The notes beneath the pieces were generated by a model that was not told the origin of the DNA, ran no database searches, and was given only the letters and a program-made list of their open reading frames with translations. DNA of 64,000 nucleotides, from assembly GCF_027579695.1 (NCBI RefSeq), contig NC_083575.1:67705654-67769653 (forward strand), read 5' to 3'. Numbering within the stretch: the stretch's first letter is position 1; every line of letters begins with the position of its first letter. A program made the translations under genes and the position numbers. Positions 11,797 through 23,263 of the stretch are shown here, piece after piece. This DNA is from Neoarius graeffei. Lineage: Eukaryota > Chordata > Actinopteri > Siluriformes > Ariidae.

Positions 11797-13148
11797 TAAA
11801 CTTGTATCTGTTAGGTCTTTGTACTGGGACCTATAAGCTTTATTAATGTTTGAAAATGAAATGGGACTGCAAGGCGCTGGCTAAAGGAATAAGGTAAGCT
11901 GGATCCCTGGTTCTCATAAACCAATCAGAAATTATATCTGTCCTGGCAGACCCTGGAAGGAACAGGTGCATGAGTGTCACAGCCTATTTGTAGGAGCAAC
12001 GTAAACAGCAAACCAGCATCATCCAAATGGGCTCTGGCACTTATGTCTCACTCACATTCTAATGAACAAATAACATTTATTTAATTAATCTATTTAACAA
12101 GAGCTCAAGTTAGCAAGTGTTAAAGGTTATGTGGGCAAGACAGTCCAAAGCATGGGTTTGAAGGCCGAGGCTTTAAACTACTGTAGTTCTGTGTTCTTAT
12201 ATAAGTAGTCACACCAGGTCTGTTTCGTGACCACTTTACAGGACTTTTGAATAAGTATTAATTATATCACTGGAATTAGACATCAGGTTCTTATTGCCAG
12301 TCATAGAAATCTAAATTCCCAGCTAGGTGATTGTAACTTAAAGTGATACGAGTGTGAGCTCAAAGCCACCGATGAGAGACGAAGGAAAGCAGAAAGCCGA
12401 GATGAATTGTGAAGCTTATCAAGGCAGCAAGAAGGAAAAAGTAGCAAGTAGTACAGGAACTCATGACCGTATAGTATCATACTGAATGTATGAGGTGCTG
12501 AGAGAATGAAATAAATGATGAGGTACTATGGTTAAGCATTATTTTTCCTCAAAGCATATTTAAACCTTCAGTAGACTTACTTACTATACCCCAAATTAGT
12601 GTTGAACATGTTACACAATGAGCTTGAGTTTATTTACTGCCTCTACTGATTTATGCACTATTCTGTAAACTATGCATGTAAAGCTTTATAGTAATAATTG
12701 CACATTTTCATTTACATTTGTCAGATTCATGAATGTTCAGTTAAATGAATTGTAGTAGACTGTGGTGAGTCATCAGATTGTCTTTATGTGCTATAACATT
12801 TGATAAGTAGACTCTCGGGTAATTGGGTGTGTGCATAGGTATATATGTTGCAGTGATAGTGGACTAAATGACTTTTGATGAAAATATGTATTTTTCAAGA
12901 AATAAAAAAGAACTTGAACCCATCTCAGTGACTCTGATTTGTTACCACACACTGCCCCTTAGTCGAGCTTTGGTATTACTGTTCACTCCAGCAAAATTTG
13001 CACATTAGATAACTACCCTGAGTGACCACCTGGAGGAGACCTTTCCCCGTTTGTCTACTGATCATGGACAACCAAACTGGCCTGATACACTGAAGACATA
13101 AAAATAGTTCTTTCTGATTTTGAGGGGAAAATCCACCATTTCATAGAT
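11797..13148. other. No coding feature; AATAAA at 12901
   Basis: Low-complexity-free AT-rich DNA with no gene that I recognise. AATAAA at 12901-12906 is a candidate distal polyadenylation signal for synpo2l, but nothing else in the sequence confirms it. Confidence 0.35.
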
Positions 13149-13525
13149 CTCATCTCATCTCATTATCTCTAGCCGCTTTATCCTTCTACAGGGTCGCAGG
13201 CAAGCTGGAGCCTATCCCAGCTGACTACGGGCGAAAGGCGGGGTACACCCTGGACAAGTCGCCAGGTCATCACAGGGCTGACACATAGACACAGACAACC
13301 ATTCACACTCACATTCACACCTACGGTCAATTTAGAGTCACCAGTTAACCTAACCTGCATGTCTTTGGACTGTGGGGGAAACCGGAGCACCCGGAGGAAA
13401 CCCACGCGGACACGGGGAGAACATGCAAACTCCGCACAGAAAGGCCCTCACCAGCCCCAGGGCTCGAACCCAGGACCTTCTTGCTGTGAGGTGACAGCGC
13501 TAACCACTACACCACCGTGCCGCCC
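13149..13525 (-). mobile_element. SINE-A copy 2
   Basis: Reverse-orientation full-length copy with an (ATCTC)n tail at its left end. Target duplication CCATTTCATAGAT on both sides (13136-13148 and 13526-13538). Confidence 0.92.
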
Positions 13526-14439
13526 CCATTTCATAGATCATAGAGTAAATTACCAAATACTGTATATCCAGTTCAAATGTTGCATCTCTCTGAAATGAGC
13601 CTAGTTTTATTTTAACCTCCTAAAACCTCATGGTAACCTGGTGGAATTGCAGTATCTGCAAAATAAAGTTTATTTGTATTCAAACTAAAGCTCTTTATGT
13701 ATGGCCGATGGTCAGCACAATACATAGTGCTGTTCACAGTTCAACGCTGAAGCATAAACTGGCATCATTCTCATCCGATATTTAGGGCTGTCAGTGTTCA
13801 TCGACTTTTTCAGCTTTCCCTTTTTTTTTTTAAACCAATGTGGTTATATTTGATTCTGGTCATATCACTTTCTGAATTTCTAAATAAAGAATAGTTCTAC
13901 ACTAGGTTAACTCTGTTATTGCTGCTTTCTCTCAGCTTCACAGTGGCAGAATTAAAGATGTAGGTCACATCCTACTCTATCAATTTACAGGCAATTTATT
14001 TTCACTGGCTTCTTCCATACAGTATCGTTGTTTAATTTTGTGTCCTGCATTATCCTGTGGATTTACTGTACATTTTTGCACGACTTGCCTCAAACTGGCA
14101 TTGTATTTCTACTTCATGTAGTATGTAGTTCTGTGTACTGTGATTCTGCGTTGTTGCATCTTGTGCCATAGTCCTGAAGAAACATCATTTTGTACCAGTG
14201 TATATGAGTTATATAAATAAATGACAATAAGACAGATTTGTCTTGACTGATGATGTGACTGTGAATAATGGCGTAATGGGCAGTTAGAAATGCAGACAAA
14301 CAAAATTACTACCAAGATATTTAGAGAACATGTGGTCACAGGTCACAGGCCTGCTGTATGGGTGTGAAAAGGTGAAAATCTTTCCAAGGAAAGAAGCTAA
14401 TTAATGCAGGAGGAAACAGGACAAATCTACAGCCACCCT
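13526..14439. other. Intergenic, nothing recognised
   Basis: No coding frame, repeat or RNA that I can name. It forms the distal upstream region of myoz1. Confidence 0.4.
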
Positions 14440-14525
14440 CAATATTTGGAGCAGCCCTTGCTCCCTCAGACTATTTGATAACACTCCCCCCCTCTCTCTC
14501 TCCCTCTCTCTCCTGCTATATTTAG
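14440..14525 (+). promoter_or_regulatory. Candidate myoz1 promoter with MEF2 site and CArG-like box
   Basis: CTATATTTAG at 14516-14525 matches the MEF2 consensus YTAWWWWTAR exactly and doubles as a TATA-like element. CAATATTTGG at 14440-14449 is one base off a CArG (SRF) box. A CT-rich tract lies between. These sit just upstream of a likely untranslated exon with a consensus donor at 14800. MEF2 and SRF drive many sarcomeric genes, so the placement fits; activity is inferred. Confidence 0.55.
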
Positions 14526-14800
14526 AGCATGAAGCATCTGCAAGAAAGATATTAGCCTCTTGATATGACCATCAACGTTTGCAGCCTGAGACCCCCCTCC
14601 ATCCCCTACTCTGTCATACCCTCCACATCTTCCTCCCCCCTCTACGATTTGCTATCCAAGTCCTGACAGGGTTTTGCACTCCCCAGGATCTTGGTCCAGC
14701 CACAGGTCAGCGACACCCTGGGATTTATACACTTTTGATTGAACCAGAAGTTTTGCCTCTTCCTCTTGAGACCACTTCTGTATAGGAGTTTAAAACCCGG
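14526..14800 (+). other. myoz1: Likely untranslated first exon of myoz1
   Basis: Ends at a strong donor CCCGG|GTGAGT (14800/14801). The first myoz1 coding exon begins with a splice acceptor nine bases before the ATG, so an upstream untranslated exon must exist, and this is the best candidate. The transcription start is not fixed. Confidence 0.45.
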
Positions 14801-15869
14801 GTGAGTGGATCACAGCGTGTGGACTCTGCCTTTGCATGCGCCATTGAATAGTTAATTGGCTGCAAAGATTATATTAAACCATAAAACCCATAGTATTCCT
14901 TGTGAAAGAGTATCGTGATTAGAGACAGCCATGCAATATTCAATATGTATGCTTTTATAAAGTTTTCACTGCCAAGCTTAGGAAAGGATTCATATCAGAT
15001 ATTGGTTCCATGTTTAAAGACATAGGCAGTGAGAGAGGGAATGTGCTGAGCTGCCCTCTACATTGCCCGGCTGTTGATTTTATATGGAGTGTAAAGCCTG
15101 GAATATCCAGCTGGGGCAACTTGATCCGTGTGATGCACAGTTTGGCAGTGTTTTACAAGAACACCAAGCGCTTTTCCATATCCCCCCAGCTTAGACTCCA
15201 ACACATTTGCCCATCTTTTATATCAGAATTTGCCACTTCCATGAAATTAGATCAGTATTTTTGCATTTGAGTTTGTGAGAGAGTGAAGCCCGTCGTCACG
15301 TCCGTGATGCCACCACTCGCTGCTAAAAGGTCTTCAAAATGGCGTTTAAAAATAGCTGGAGTAGATAGAATTACAGACAGCAATGTTTGCTATTAGCAGA
15401 GTCTTGAGGTGGCAGAGATACTGTATGTTACATGACTTTAAAATGTTATCTGATTTTAAAACATATATATATATAGAGAGAGATATATACATATAGGTAT
15501 TGCATAAGATGCAAGACAAGACTCCCAGTATACAACCATAAACATGTGGGTGCAGATATTATGAGACTTCTACTCTTCTACACAAAAAAGTCCAATCAAA
15601 CTGAATGCAGTGGGAGGTTATATGTTTTCATTTCTCAGGCTTCAGTGTGGAATCTGTGCAATGTGAGGTCATCTACACAGACATGACGTGTGTCCAATAC
15701 TCTGCACTGCTGCAGTAATACCACGAACGCAGCACTCCTGATTAACTACGAAATAACTTCTTTTTTTTTTCCCTTATGGTTGCTTGTATGAGACTTGAAG
15801 AGAAGCTGAGATCAACTTGATCAGACTTTTAGTCATTTTATTCTATCACTATTTAAGTTTTAGTTGGAA

Positions 15870-16015
15870 TCTGCTCTGGGTATGTGTGTGTGCTCATTGC
15901 TCACTTGTGTGTGCACGCGTGTGTTCACTGCTTCAGATGGGTTAAATGCAGAAGACGAATTTCACTGTGCTTGAGTGTGCATGTGACAAATAAAGGCCTC
16001 TTCTTCTTCTTCTGA
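15870..16015 (+). mobile_element. SINE-B 3' fragment, (TTC)n tail
   Basis: Contains CACTGCTTCAGATGGGTTAA and CAAATAAAGGCCTCTTCTTC. It is the complement of the 3' parts of the SINE-B copies at 31973 and 33888. Only the tail half is present, as in 5'-truncated retroposed copies. Confidence 0.75.
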
Positions 16016-16027
16016 GATATAGTAACA

Positions 16028-16244
16028 CACTGCAAAAAAATATCTTAGCAAGTGAAAATATCTTGAAAATAGTTGAAATGATCTAGCATTTCCTATTAGA
16101 AGAATACAAGACACCAATTCTGAAATTATTAAACCTAGTTCTAGATTGCAACCAACTTATTCTAAAATATCTGTCCATGCAGCAAGATAATTTCACTAGT
16201 ATTAAGTAATTTTCTCAAATTCAGTTTTCAATTTTTTTGCAGTG
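16028..16244. mobile_element. Short MITE with CACTGCAAAAAA ends (217 bp)
   Basis: The termini CACTGCAAAAAAA and TTTTTTTGCAGTG are inverted repeats; the interior is AT-rich with no frame. The superfamily is not certain. Confidence 0.7.
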
Positions 16245-16268
16245 CATGGATTTTCACTTTAGGCATAT

Positions 16269-16640
16269 AAACTCACCGGCCACTTTAATAGGAACTTGTT
16301 CTTGATTCTAAGATTCCTGTTCTTGGCTGCAGGAGTGGAACCCAATGTGGTCTTCTGCTGTTGCATGCGGAGATGCTTTTCTTTACACCACGGGTGTAAA
16401 GAGTGATTATATGCGTTACTATATCCTTCCTGGCAGCTTGAACCAATCTGACCTCCCTTATCAACAAGGCGTTTGTTTCCACCCACAGAACTGCCGCTCA
16501 CTCAGTGTTTTTTTTTTTGTTCTTGATTTGTATCTGCATGAGTTTATGCATTGTGCTGCTGTCAAGGGATCGGCTGATTAGATAACTGCATGAAACAGCA
16601 GGTGTATGGGTGTTCTTAATAAAGTGGCTGGTGAGTGTAG
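16269..16640. mobile_element. Non-autonomous DNA transposon with CTCACCGGCCACTTTA ends
   Basis: Left end ACTCACCGGCCACTTTAATA and right end TAATAAAGTGGCTGGTGAGT are inverted. This is a well-known type of short teleost repeat. The antisense frames inside are not genes. Confidence 0.75.
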
Positions 16641-16898
16641 ATTGGTGTAAGCTAAAGCCTGGTGCTTTCATCAATTCTTATACTGACTTAGGTTTCACAA
16701 GCTGATAGTGCATGATTATTGCGTCATACCGTATAAAACACTCCTAATTCCACAATATCAAATAGCAAATTAAAGGAAACAATTACCAATGATCAACTCC
16801 TAAGACAATTTTATTAAACATTAAACTGAGAATCGCCTGCTTAACAATTACATTCGATCTTACCCCTTTCATTTGGTCTGTTTCCTCAGTTTGGAGTC

Positions 16899-16986
16899 AT
16901 GCCTCTCGCTGGAACACCTGCCCCTCCCAACAAGAGGAAAAGAACTGCTAAAATCATCACTGACCTGTCACATATCACTCAGAATG
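16899..16986 (+). CDS. myoz1: myoz1 coding exon 1
   Basis: 29 codons plus one base, from ATG at 16899 to AATG|GTGAGG. It encodes [15 protein letters not shown], nearly the same as the human MYOZ1 start. The exon begins at 16890 after TTTCCTCAG. Confidence 0.93.
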
Positions 16987-19900
16987 GTGAGGCTCCAAGA
17001 GGCATCATCTCTGACTGTCATGCGCTCTGAGAAACATGCACATGCGTAAAGCTGCTAAAGATTCATGCAATGAGACCACATATTATTTCAAATGTAATTT
17101 CTCATAGTCTAGAGCTTGCAAAATATTTGGGAAAGTATTAACACTCATCATGAATATTAACGGTGTGTTCTTGATTTGAATCTACAGCGAGTAACACTGA
17201 GGTCGGTGAACAGACTCTTTCATGTGGTATTCCTTTGAAATGTTTTTCATGTTTGTTCAGCTCACCTCATCTGTGAAATACTCACTGTGAGAGCCGATAT
17301 GGTGAACGAAGGGAGAGATTACCAACAGAGCCCAACGCACAGAATGTATTTAACCACAGGGCCTTTGATTCCGTGGTCAGTCAGACAGTGAGTCTCTCCA
17401 TGACTAAACATTCAGGTCAAACTGGGAGACAAAAAAAAAAAAAAAGATGCATTTATAATAATGTTAGTTTGTGGGACATGCAAGGTTTCAGGGCTAATCA
17501 TTGCGGATCTGGATGGCTATACCATATGTATGTCCTAATGAGGCAAAGATTAACACGCAAACACTTTGCCCACATCAGAAATGGCAGCTGTCTTTCTACT
17601 TACCACAGAAGTGCCTCTCAGATCCACACAGGGGCTTTACTCTTGCTGAAAATACTTTAAACAAGCTCCACTAGGAAATTAAGATAAACATGTTTCTTTT
17701 TCCCTTTCTCTACCTTGCTGCAATATATTCCTTTTATGAATGCAGAGAAGAAAAGTGCACATGGGATTACCTTTTCATCGAAGCATTTTTTTTTCAGTGT
17801 TTCATTATGCATTAGGTGCCTGTTTTGTGTTTCTACTGCAGCGAAATCATTTTTAGGTGATGAAATGTTACATATGAAATGCCTGATGAATCAGTAGATC
17901 GATTACAGTAGATTACTGCTTTCAGTTTCCGATCCTAATCTGCAGTTTCATCATGGATGAACCAGTTTTTAGATCAGTGATATGTAAATTGGTCTAAAAA
18001 CTGGAACGTCCTGCTTTGCTAGCAACATATCATGTTGTTTCCTTTGAATGACATTGAATTCTGGTCGATGCTTTTCCAGGAAAGTTCGTATACAGGGCAA
18101 ATAAGGAAACAAACAAGATCAAATGTATGAAAAAGCATGACTTTAAGCACATCATGTGAATTTGCTGAATGTGACAGGAATACAAATAGTTATACAAATA
18201 ATCAGCTGATCACAGAGTGGTTCCAGGTTATGACGACGACAGCCAATTAGCAGACGCTCTTATCCAGAGCGACATGCAACATATCCAGAACAGCCCGGGG
18301 AACAGTTGGGGGTTAGGTGCCTTGCTCAAGGGCACTTCAGCCATTCCTGCTGGTCCAGGGAATCGAATCAGCGACCTGTTGTCCCAAAGCTGCTTCTCTA
18401 ACTTGAATTGCAATGATTGGCCATGTTGATTACTTTAGAAAACAGTGCATGCTCAATATTAAAAATATGAAGATTAGACAAAGAATTGTGAGATGCTCCT
18501 ACTCATTTCTCCCTGCACCCTCAGAGTACGAGTCAGAGCCTGAGGCCTCCGAGTTTGACTTGGGGACAAAGATCAGTACACCCAAAGACATAATGCTGGA
18601 AGAGCTGTCCCTGCTCAAAAACAAGGGCTCCAAGATGTTCAAAATGAGGCAGCTCCGTGTGGAGAAGTTCATCTACGAAAATAACCCTGACGTTTTCAAC
18701 AGTGACTCTATGGTGAGAACAATCATGTTCCACAGAATACACATTATGTACCAAGTGTGTTTATTTGTACCCCCTTTACATTTCATTACATTACCCTTTA
18801 CATTGTGATCTCTTCTCCCAGGATAATTTCCAGAAGTTTGTCCCTGGCATTGGGGGACAAATGGTAGATGTTGGTGGACGTCTTGTTGGTGGACGTCTTG
18901 TTGGTGGACGTCTTGTTGGTGGACAGATAGTTGGTGGACAGATAGTTGGTGGAGGTGGGCATGCACCTGTGCCTCCTCCCAAACCAGGAAGCCGGGGTAC
19001 AGGGGCAGGAAGTGGTGCAGGAGGAACAGCTGGCGGAGTGGGTGCAGGGGCAAGCAAGAGTGCCGAGTCATCAGCTGATGGCTCACAGAGTGAGTAGTAG
19101 AGCAGATGTGGCCTCCATACACCAGCCAGATCAGTTATACTCACTTCATTTCCACTCCCAATATATAGCTACAGGTTCTGTCTGAATAATGTAAGCAACG
19201 TTAATGTGACCTGCCTACGGCCACAACGCATTCTTTACTGATCACTTGATTCAGTTGAGAAAACAATCAATTCCAGTTGCTTCAAAATTCTGCTTTACAG
19301 TATTTATCATCTGGGGCAGTAATCTGCCTTCTTTTGACAGCTTCTGTTTTTACCTGATTGAATATCCCCACAGGCGCAGAAAGTGCTCAGGCTACTGCTT
19401 TAGCAAAAGAGAAGAAAAGAAAGGAGTATGTGAAGACGTATGTATCACCCTGGGAAAAGGCCATGAAGGGCAATGAAGTACTTATATCTACTATGAAGCC
19501 ATACATGCCAGGACCCTGTGTTCATGGAGACCAGCCCAAATATAAGTGTTTTAACAGGTGCCATGTTACATATCTGTTATTCACACTATCTGATAGGCTC
19601 TTAAAATTGTCACTAATAACAATATTTTCAAACAGATTTTGTAGGGATTTTCACCAAGTCATGATGAGGGCAGCTCGGTGGTGCAGTGGTTAGCATTGTT
19701 TTCTCACAGCAAGCAGGTCCCAGGTTTGAACCCGCTAGTAAGCTGGGTCCTTTCTGTGTGGAGTTAGGGTGTTCTCCCTGTGTGTGTGTGTATTTCCTCA
19801 GGGTGTTCCGGTTTCCTCCCACAGTCCAAAGACATGCAGATTAGGTCAACTGGCTACTCTAAATTGCCCATCGGTGTGAATGTGAGTGAGAATGACTGTC

Positions 19901-22900
19901 TGTCTCTCTGTGTCAGCCCCACAATAGATTGGCGACCTGTCCAGGGTGTACCCGCCTCTCACCTGATGTCAGCACGGATTGGCTTTGGATCACCCATGAC
20001 CTTCAGTAGGATAAGCAGTATAGATGATGAATGAATGAAAGTCATGATGCCTGACAAATAGTTAATGTTGAGTATGTTTAGAGCTCTTCGTTAATATGAA
20101 AGCCAACAAACAAAAATTGTCTGTGAGAATTTAACTTCTTGTAAGATTACTGTGAGCGCAAATGCTTTCGACATGGAAAGACATATTAGTGATGGAAATT
20201 TCAGCTTTTTTTTTTTTCCAGGGAGTGAGAACATTCGGCTCAGTCCACCAATAAGAGCCAATTCTTTCAGCTTTTTTTCTCCCAAAACCAGCCAAAAGTT
20301 TTGGTCTTTACCAACTGATAATTTAAACTGTTCAATAAAATCTCCTTGTCAGTAATAAACTAGGATTATACTCAGCGGTGCATTTGTTATAAAACCTAAA
20401 TCTGTAGAAACAGCAAATTATTACATATTCTCATAGACTAAGCTACATTCCGTCATTAAAGCTAGACGGCCTTTCGATTTCATGAAATCAGTGAAATTTA
20501 GTTCCCTCTGAAATTTGGTCATTGTGATATATGTTTATTTCTGTAATATCTCAAAAAACCCAGGTAAAAGCCATTCTGTGGCTGGGAAGTTATTTAATTT
20601 GACGGGATTCCCTAGCAAGTAATGTGCATGAAATCGCTCACTTCGCGCAGTCAAGCAGACAGAGGAAGTCCATGTTTGCATGCGCAGGTTTACTTTCTTC
20701 TTCTTCTTTTGGGTTTTATGGCAGCTGGCATCCACAGTGTTGCATTACTGCCATCTACAGATTTACCTTTGACCGTGCGCTGACAGTTACATCATTCTGT
20801 CACTAAACGTACAGCTGACCGCTGATATTTATTAGTTTAGTGCTGCATTTCTTTTCCTTTGCAACATAACGTCTTTTCTTCTTGCTTTCTGTTACTGTAG
20901 TCGGTCTTTCACGTTTCATTTGCATCCTCCATTTTTCTCTCCTGTTTCAAATTTGTATCCCATAATGCCTTGCGCAAATGGGGAAAGCCCACCCACCAGG
21001 TGATGCATGACGTAGTATCTTGAATTGGGTCATGGTGAAACAGGAAAAAATACCAGAGAATTTAGGGCCACATGGCCCTAAATTCATTAATTGTTCTATT
21101 TAAAAAATAATAATAATAAAAAAAACTAATAAAATTGGAAGTCTGTGATTTGAATGCAGTAGCTTTCGGTCCACTAAACAAAAATAATTGCGTGTCGGGA
21201 AAATTCTTTATGACCTAAACTTGAAAAATCTGAAAGGCATCCTACCTTTAAAATATCTATATTATTTTCGCTAGAACAGGCTCTACATCATTATCCTGTG
21301 CCAAACAACTTAGGTTTCTCTGGATACTTTTCAATCACTGTATTGTATAATTTCTCTGTATGTGATTAACAGCACTGGAGATTTGTGAGTACAGAATACT
21401 GAGAAATTTTCAGTTTGGGTGTCACAGCAGCAATTTTTCTTGTCTTGATTTAAAAAAGAGAAATCTCTTCAGAAATGGGATTCAGCTCCCAAAGTTCACC
21501 TTAAAGAGCTGGTGTGGGGGGGCGTCGTGGCTCAGGCGGATAAGGTGCCATACCATAAATCCGGGGACCCGGGTTCGATTCCGACCCGAGGTCATTTCCT
21601 GATCCCTCCCCGTCTCTCTCTCTCCCGCTCATTTCCTGTCTCTACACTGTCCTATCCAATAAAGGTGAAAAAGCCCAAAAAAAATCTTAGAAAAAAAAAA
21701 GAGCTGGCGTGAAGAGTCAACTTGTTCGTGAATGACACAGCTCTATGTTTGTGGGAAATGTGAAGGCTAGTTAATGACCGAGGTGAACTAATTAGCTAGC
21801 TAACACAGGGAGGTTAAGTCAGTTGGAGAAGAAAAGAAACCCCACTAACTCTAGCAGTAGAAACAAGACAGAGCTGTACAGTTTATTATCATTTCCCTCA
21901 GTGTTGGTAAATTCTTAAGAAAATAATTTCTTGAGTCAAATTTCACTGGAATTACATTTAGCATGGACGCAAACTGAACTTTCACAAAGTCCTGCATACT
22001 AAGAACTATTTAAAAAATGGTCACAACTTAACCTCATTTGAAGGTAGCATCACATTAGCTACATTTACATTGTTAGTTTTTGATCCGTCTGTACCAAAGG
22101 AAGTCGAATTGACAAAGTATGCTCTAGGAACGTCGACCTCTGCCATCTAAGAGATTCTACCTCACAGATCGATCCGGGAGCAGACAGTCACTGATACAGT
22201 CACAGCTGCTCAGAGATGTTTCTCAGGTTATTGTAGGACAAACATGAGTATATATTCACATTCAAGAGTGGGCTGTAGCTATGTGATTGAATGATGATGA
22301 TTTAAGAAGCTGAGTTGTCTGTGTGGCTGATGAAGAATTACATCACTGGTTTAGACTCCTTGATGAAAGAAGGGAGACATTATGTACCATTACATCACCC
22401 GTCAGGATCATAGTCTTATGAAAAGAATAAAGATATTACTGGTCAACATAACCTTCATTAAGCAGAGAGCAGAATGTGCGAGCGAAGATAAAGCTCAAGG
22501 ATTTAACGAACCAAAACAAGTAGCAATCAGAACAGCCTGTTCCAGTTTCAAACATGCCAAACATATATTTCTATCATACATGGACCCAAATAATCAGTTG
22601 ATAATTGTATTCAAGCTCATTTGGAATGAAATACCCCTTTCAGATTGAGAGTGTAATTCATTTAAAAGAGGTGGTGTAGACCTCTGATAATCTGTTTGAT
22701 GAGAAAATATTAACCATGTAAATGCTAGATCGGATTGCCTTCTGCACCTGTAACCTTCAGTATGCCTTTGCACAGTAACGACATTGTGACATTTTATGGT
22801 CCGGAGAAACAGCGACGTGGTAATAAAAGTGAATGTAAAAAATGTGTGTGTTTCGGGCAAACACAAACCAGCTCACCCTTTCTCCCCCTTTAGGACGGCT

Positions 22901-23128
22901 TTGCCCTATGGGGGCTTTGAGAAAGCTTGTCAGCTGATGACCTTCCAGCTGCCGGATATCGAGGCAGCAGCAGAGGAGTCGGAGCCTGCAGTGGTGTACC
23001 ACCATGACATACATTCAAGACCCTCCTTTAACCGCACTCCCATCGGCTGGGTGGGCAGCGGAGACACAAGCACCATCCACCTGCACATTGATACCATGCC
23101 ATTTGATGGGGAGACTGATGAGCTGTGA
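16899..23128 (+). CDS. myoz1: myozenin 1 / calsarcin-2 (spliced, 5 coding exons)
   Basis: Joined exons 16899-16986, 18525-18712, 18822-19089, 19374-19557 and 22894-23128 give 320 residues (human about 299); all junctions are GT/AG and in phase. The N-terminus [15 protein letters not shown], the block [20 protein letters not shown] (about 48-67) with [14 protein letters not shown], a Gly-rich middle (about 101-175), [22 protein letters not shown] and [11 protein letters not shown] follow MYOZ1 rather than MYOZ2. Myozenins are Z-disc adaptors of skeletal muscle that bind alpha-actinin, filamin C, telethonin and calcineurin. The C-terminus ETDEL fits the class III PDZ ligand known in the FATZ and myotilin families. 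It lies downstream of synpo2l on the same strand, with a MEF2-type site ahead of its first exon. Oddity: five in-frame 5-residue repeats at about 109-133. Confidence 0.96.
16987..18524 (+). other. myoz1: myoz1 intron after coding exon 1
   Basis: Donor GTGAGG, acceptor CACCCTCAG. It holds a SINE-like repeat at about 18225-18415. The rest shows no recognised element. Confidence 0.85.
18225..18415 (+). mobile_element. Short dispersed repeat (SINE-D type)
   Basis: Contains GCTCTTATCCAGAGCGACAT and GCCTTGCTCAAGGGCACTTC. A second copy at 55370-55560 shares the same order of motifs. It is a common teleost repeat; no target duplication could be fixed. Confidence 0.7.
18525..18712 (+). CDS. myoz1: myoz1 coding exon 2 (calsarcin core)
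   Basis: 188 nt; AG completes a Glu codon and the exon ends TCTATG|GTGAGA in phase 0. The reading frame rejects the alternative AG two bases later. It encodes the most conserved myozenin block: [19 protein letters not shown] and [17 protein letters not shown]. Confidence 0.95.
18822..19089 (+). CDS. myoz1: myoz1 coding exon 3 (Gly-rich, minisatellite)
   Basis: 268 nt between TCTCCCAG and [26 protein letters not shown] matches human MYOZ1, then five 5-residue repeats (VGGRL x3, VGGQI x2), then a Gly/Ala/Ser-rich segment as in other MYOZ1 proteins. Confidence 0.94.
18870..18944 (+). repeat. In-frame 15-bp coding minisatellite in myoz1
   Basis: Three copies of GTTGGTGGACGTCTT followed by two of GTTGGTGGACAGATA, encoding VGGRL and VGGQI. 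Within each type the units look identical, which suggests recent slippage or unequal exchange. The reading frame is kept. Confidence 0.95.
19374..19557 (+). CDS. myoz1: myoz1 coding exon 4
   Basis: 184 nt between ATCCCCACAG and AACAG|GTGCCA. It encodes [13 protein letters not shown] and PKYKCFNR, matching the human VFKTYISPWERAM and PKYKSFNR blocks. Confidence 0.94.
19667..20038 (+). mobile_element. SINE-A copy 3 (diverged)
   Basis: More diverged than the other copies, with an ATGAATGA-type tail. Target duplication AAGTCATGATG on both sides (19656-19666 and 20039-20049). Inserted about 110 bp after the donor of myoz1 exon 4. Confidence 0.9.
20690..20775 (+). repeat. Short dispersed repeat with (TTC) start
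   Basis: CTTCTTCTTCTT, then GGTTTTATGGCAGCTGGCAT and a CATTACTGCCATCTAC segment. A relative lies at 62443-62530 (TTACCGCCACTGACTGG). The family is unknown to me. Confidence 0.5.
21058..21085. repeat. Perfect short inverted repeat
   Basis: A 13-bp arm GAATTTAGGGCCA is repeated in inverted form, separated by two bases. It forms a perfect hairpin or cruciform; no surrounding element is identified. Confidence 0.8.
21517..21697 (+). mobile_element. SINE-C (tRNA-derived, A-rich tail)
   Basis: The head has TGGCTCAGGCGGATAAGGTG (A-box-like) and GGGTTCGATTCC (B box), ending in an A-rich tail. Target duplication AAAGAGCTGGYGTG flanks it (21503-21516 and 21698-21711). It is unrelated to SINE-A. Confidence 0.88.
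22894..23128 (+). CDS. myoz1: myoz1 coding exon 5 (C-terminus)
   Basis: 235 nt; G completes an Arg codon and the frame ends at TGA 23126-23128. It encodes [31 protein letters not shown] and the terminal ETDEL. The open frame extends upstream to 22796, but that part is intron. Confidence 0.96.
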
Positions 23129-23211
23129 GGAGTAAACATCTTAGTCCTTCAGAAAGCTCACTTGATATTCACTTCCCCAGCCCTGCTTCGCATTTCCTCT
23201 AAACCACCTAT

Positions 23212-23262
<51 letters not shown>

Positions 23263-23263
23263 C
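23212..23263. repeat. (TTTC)n microsatellite
   Basis: About 12 TTTC units, 85 bp after the myoz1 stop and so probably within the 3' UTR. Confidence 0.95.

Larger units (their letters stand above)
14801..16889 (+). other. myoz1: myoz1 5' intron (probable)
   Basis: Runs from the donor at 14801 to the acceptor TTTCCTCAG at 16889. It contains a SINE tail (about 15870-16015), a short MITE (16028-16244) and a TIR element (16269-16640). 14801-15870 and 16641-16889 hold nothing I recognise. Confidence 0.5.
19558..22893 (+). other. myoz1: myoz1 last intron
   Basis: Donor GTGCCA, acceptor CCCCCTTTAG. It contains a SINE-A copy (19667-20038), a short repeat (20690-20775), a hairpin (21058-21085) and a second SINE family (21517-21697). 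21712-22893 holds nothing I recognise. Confidence 0.85.
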
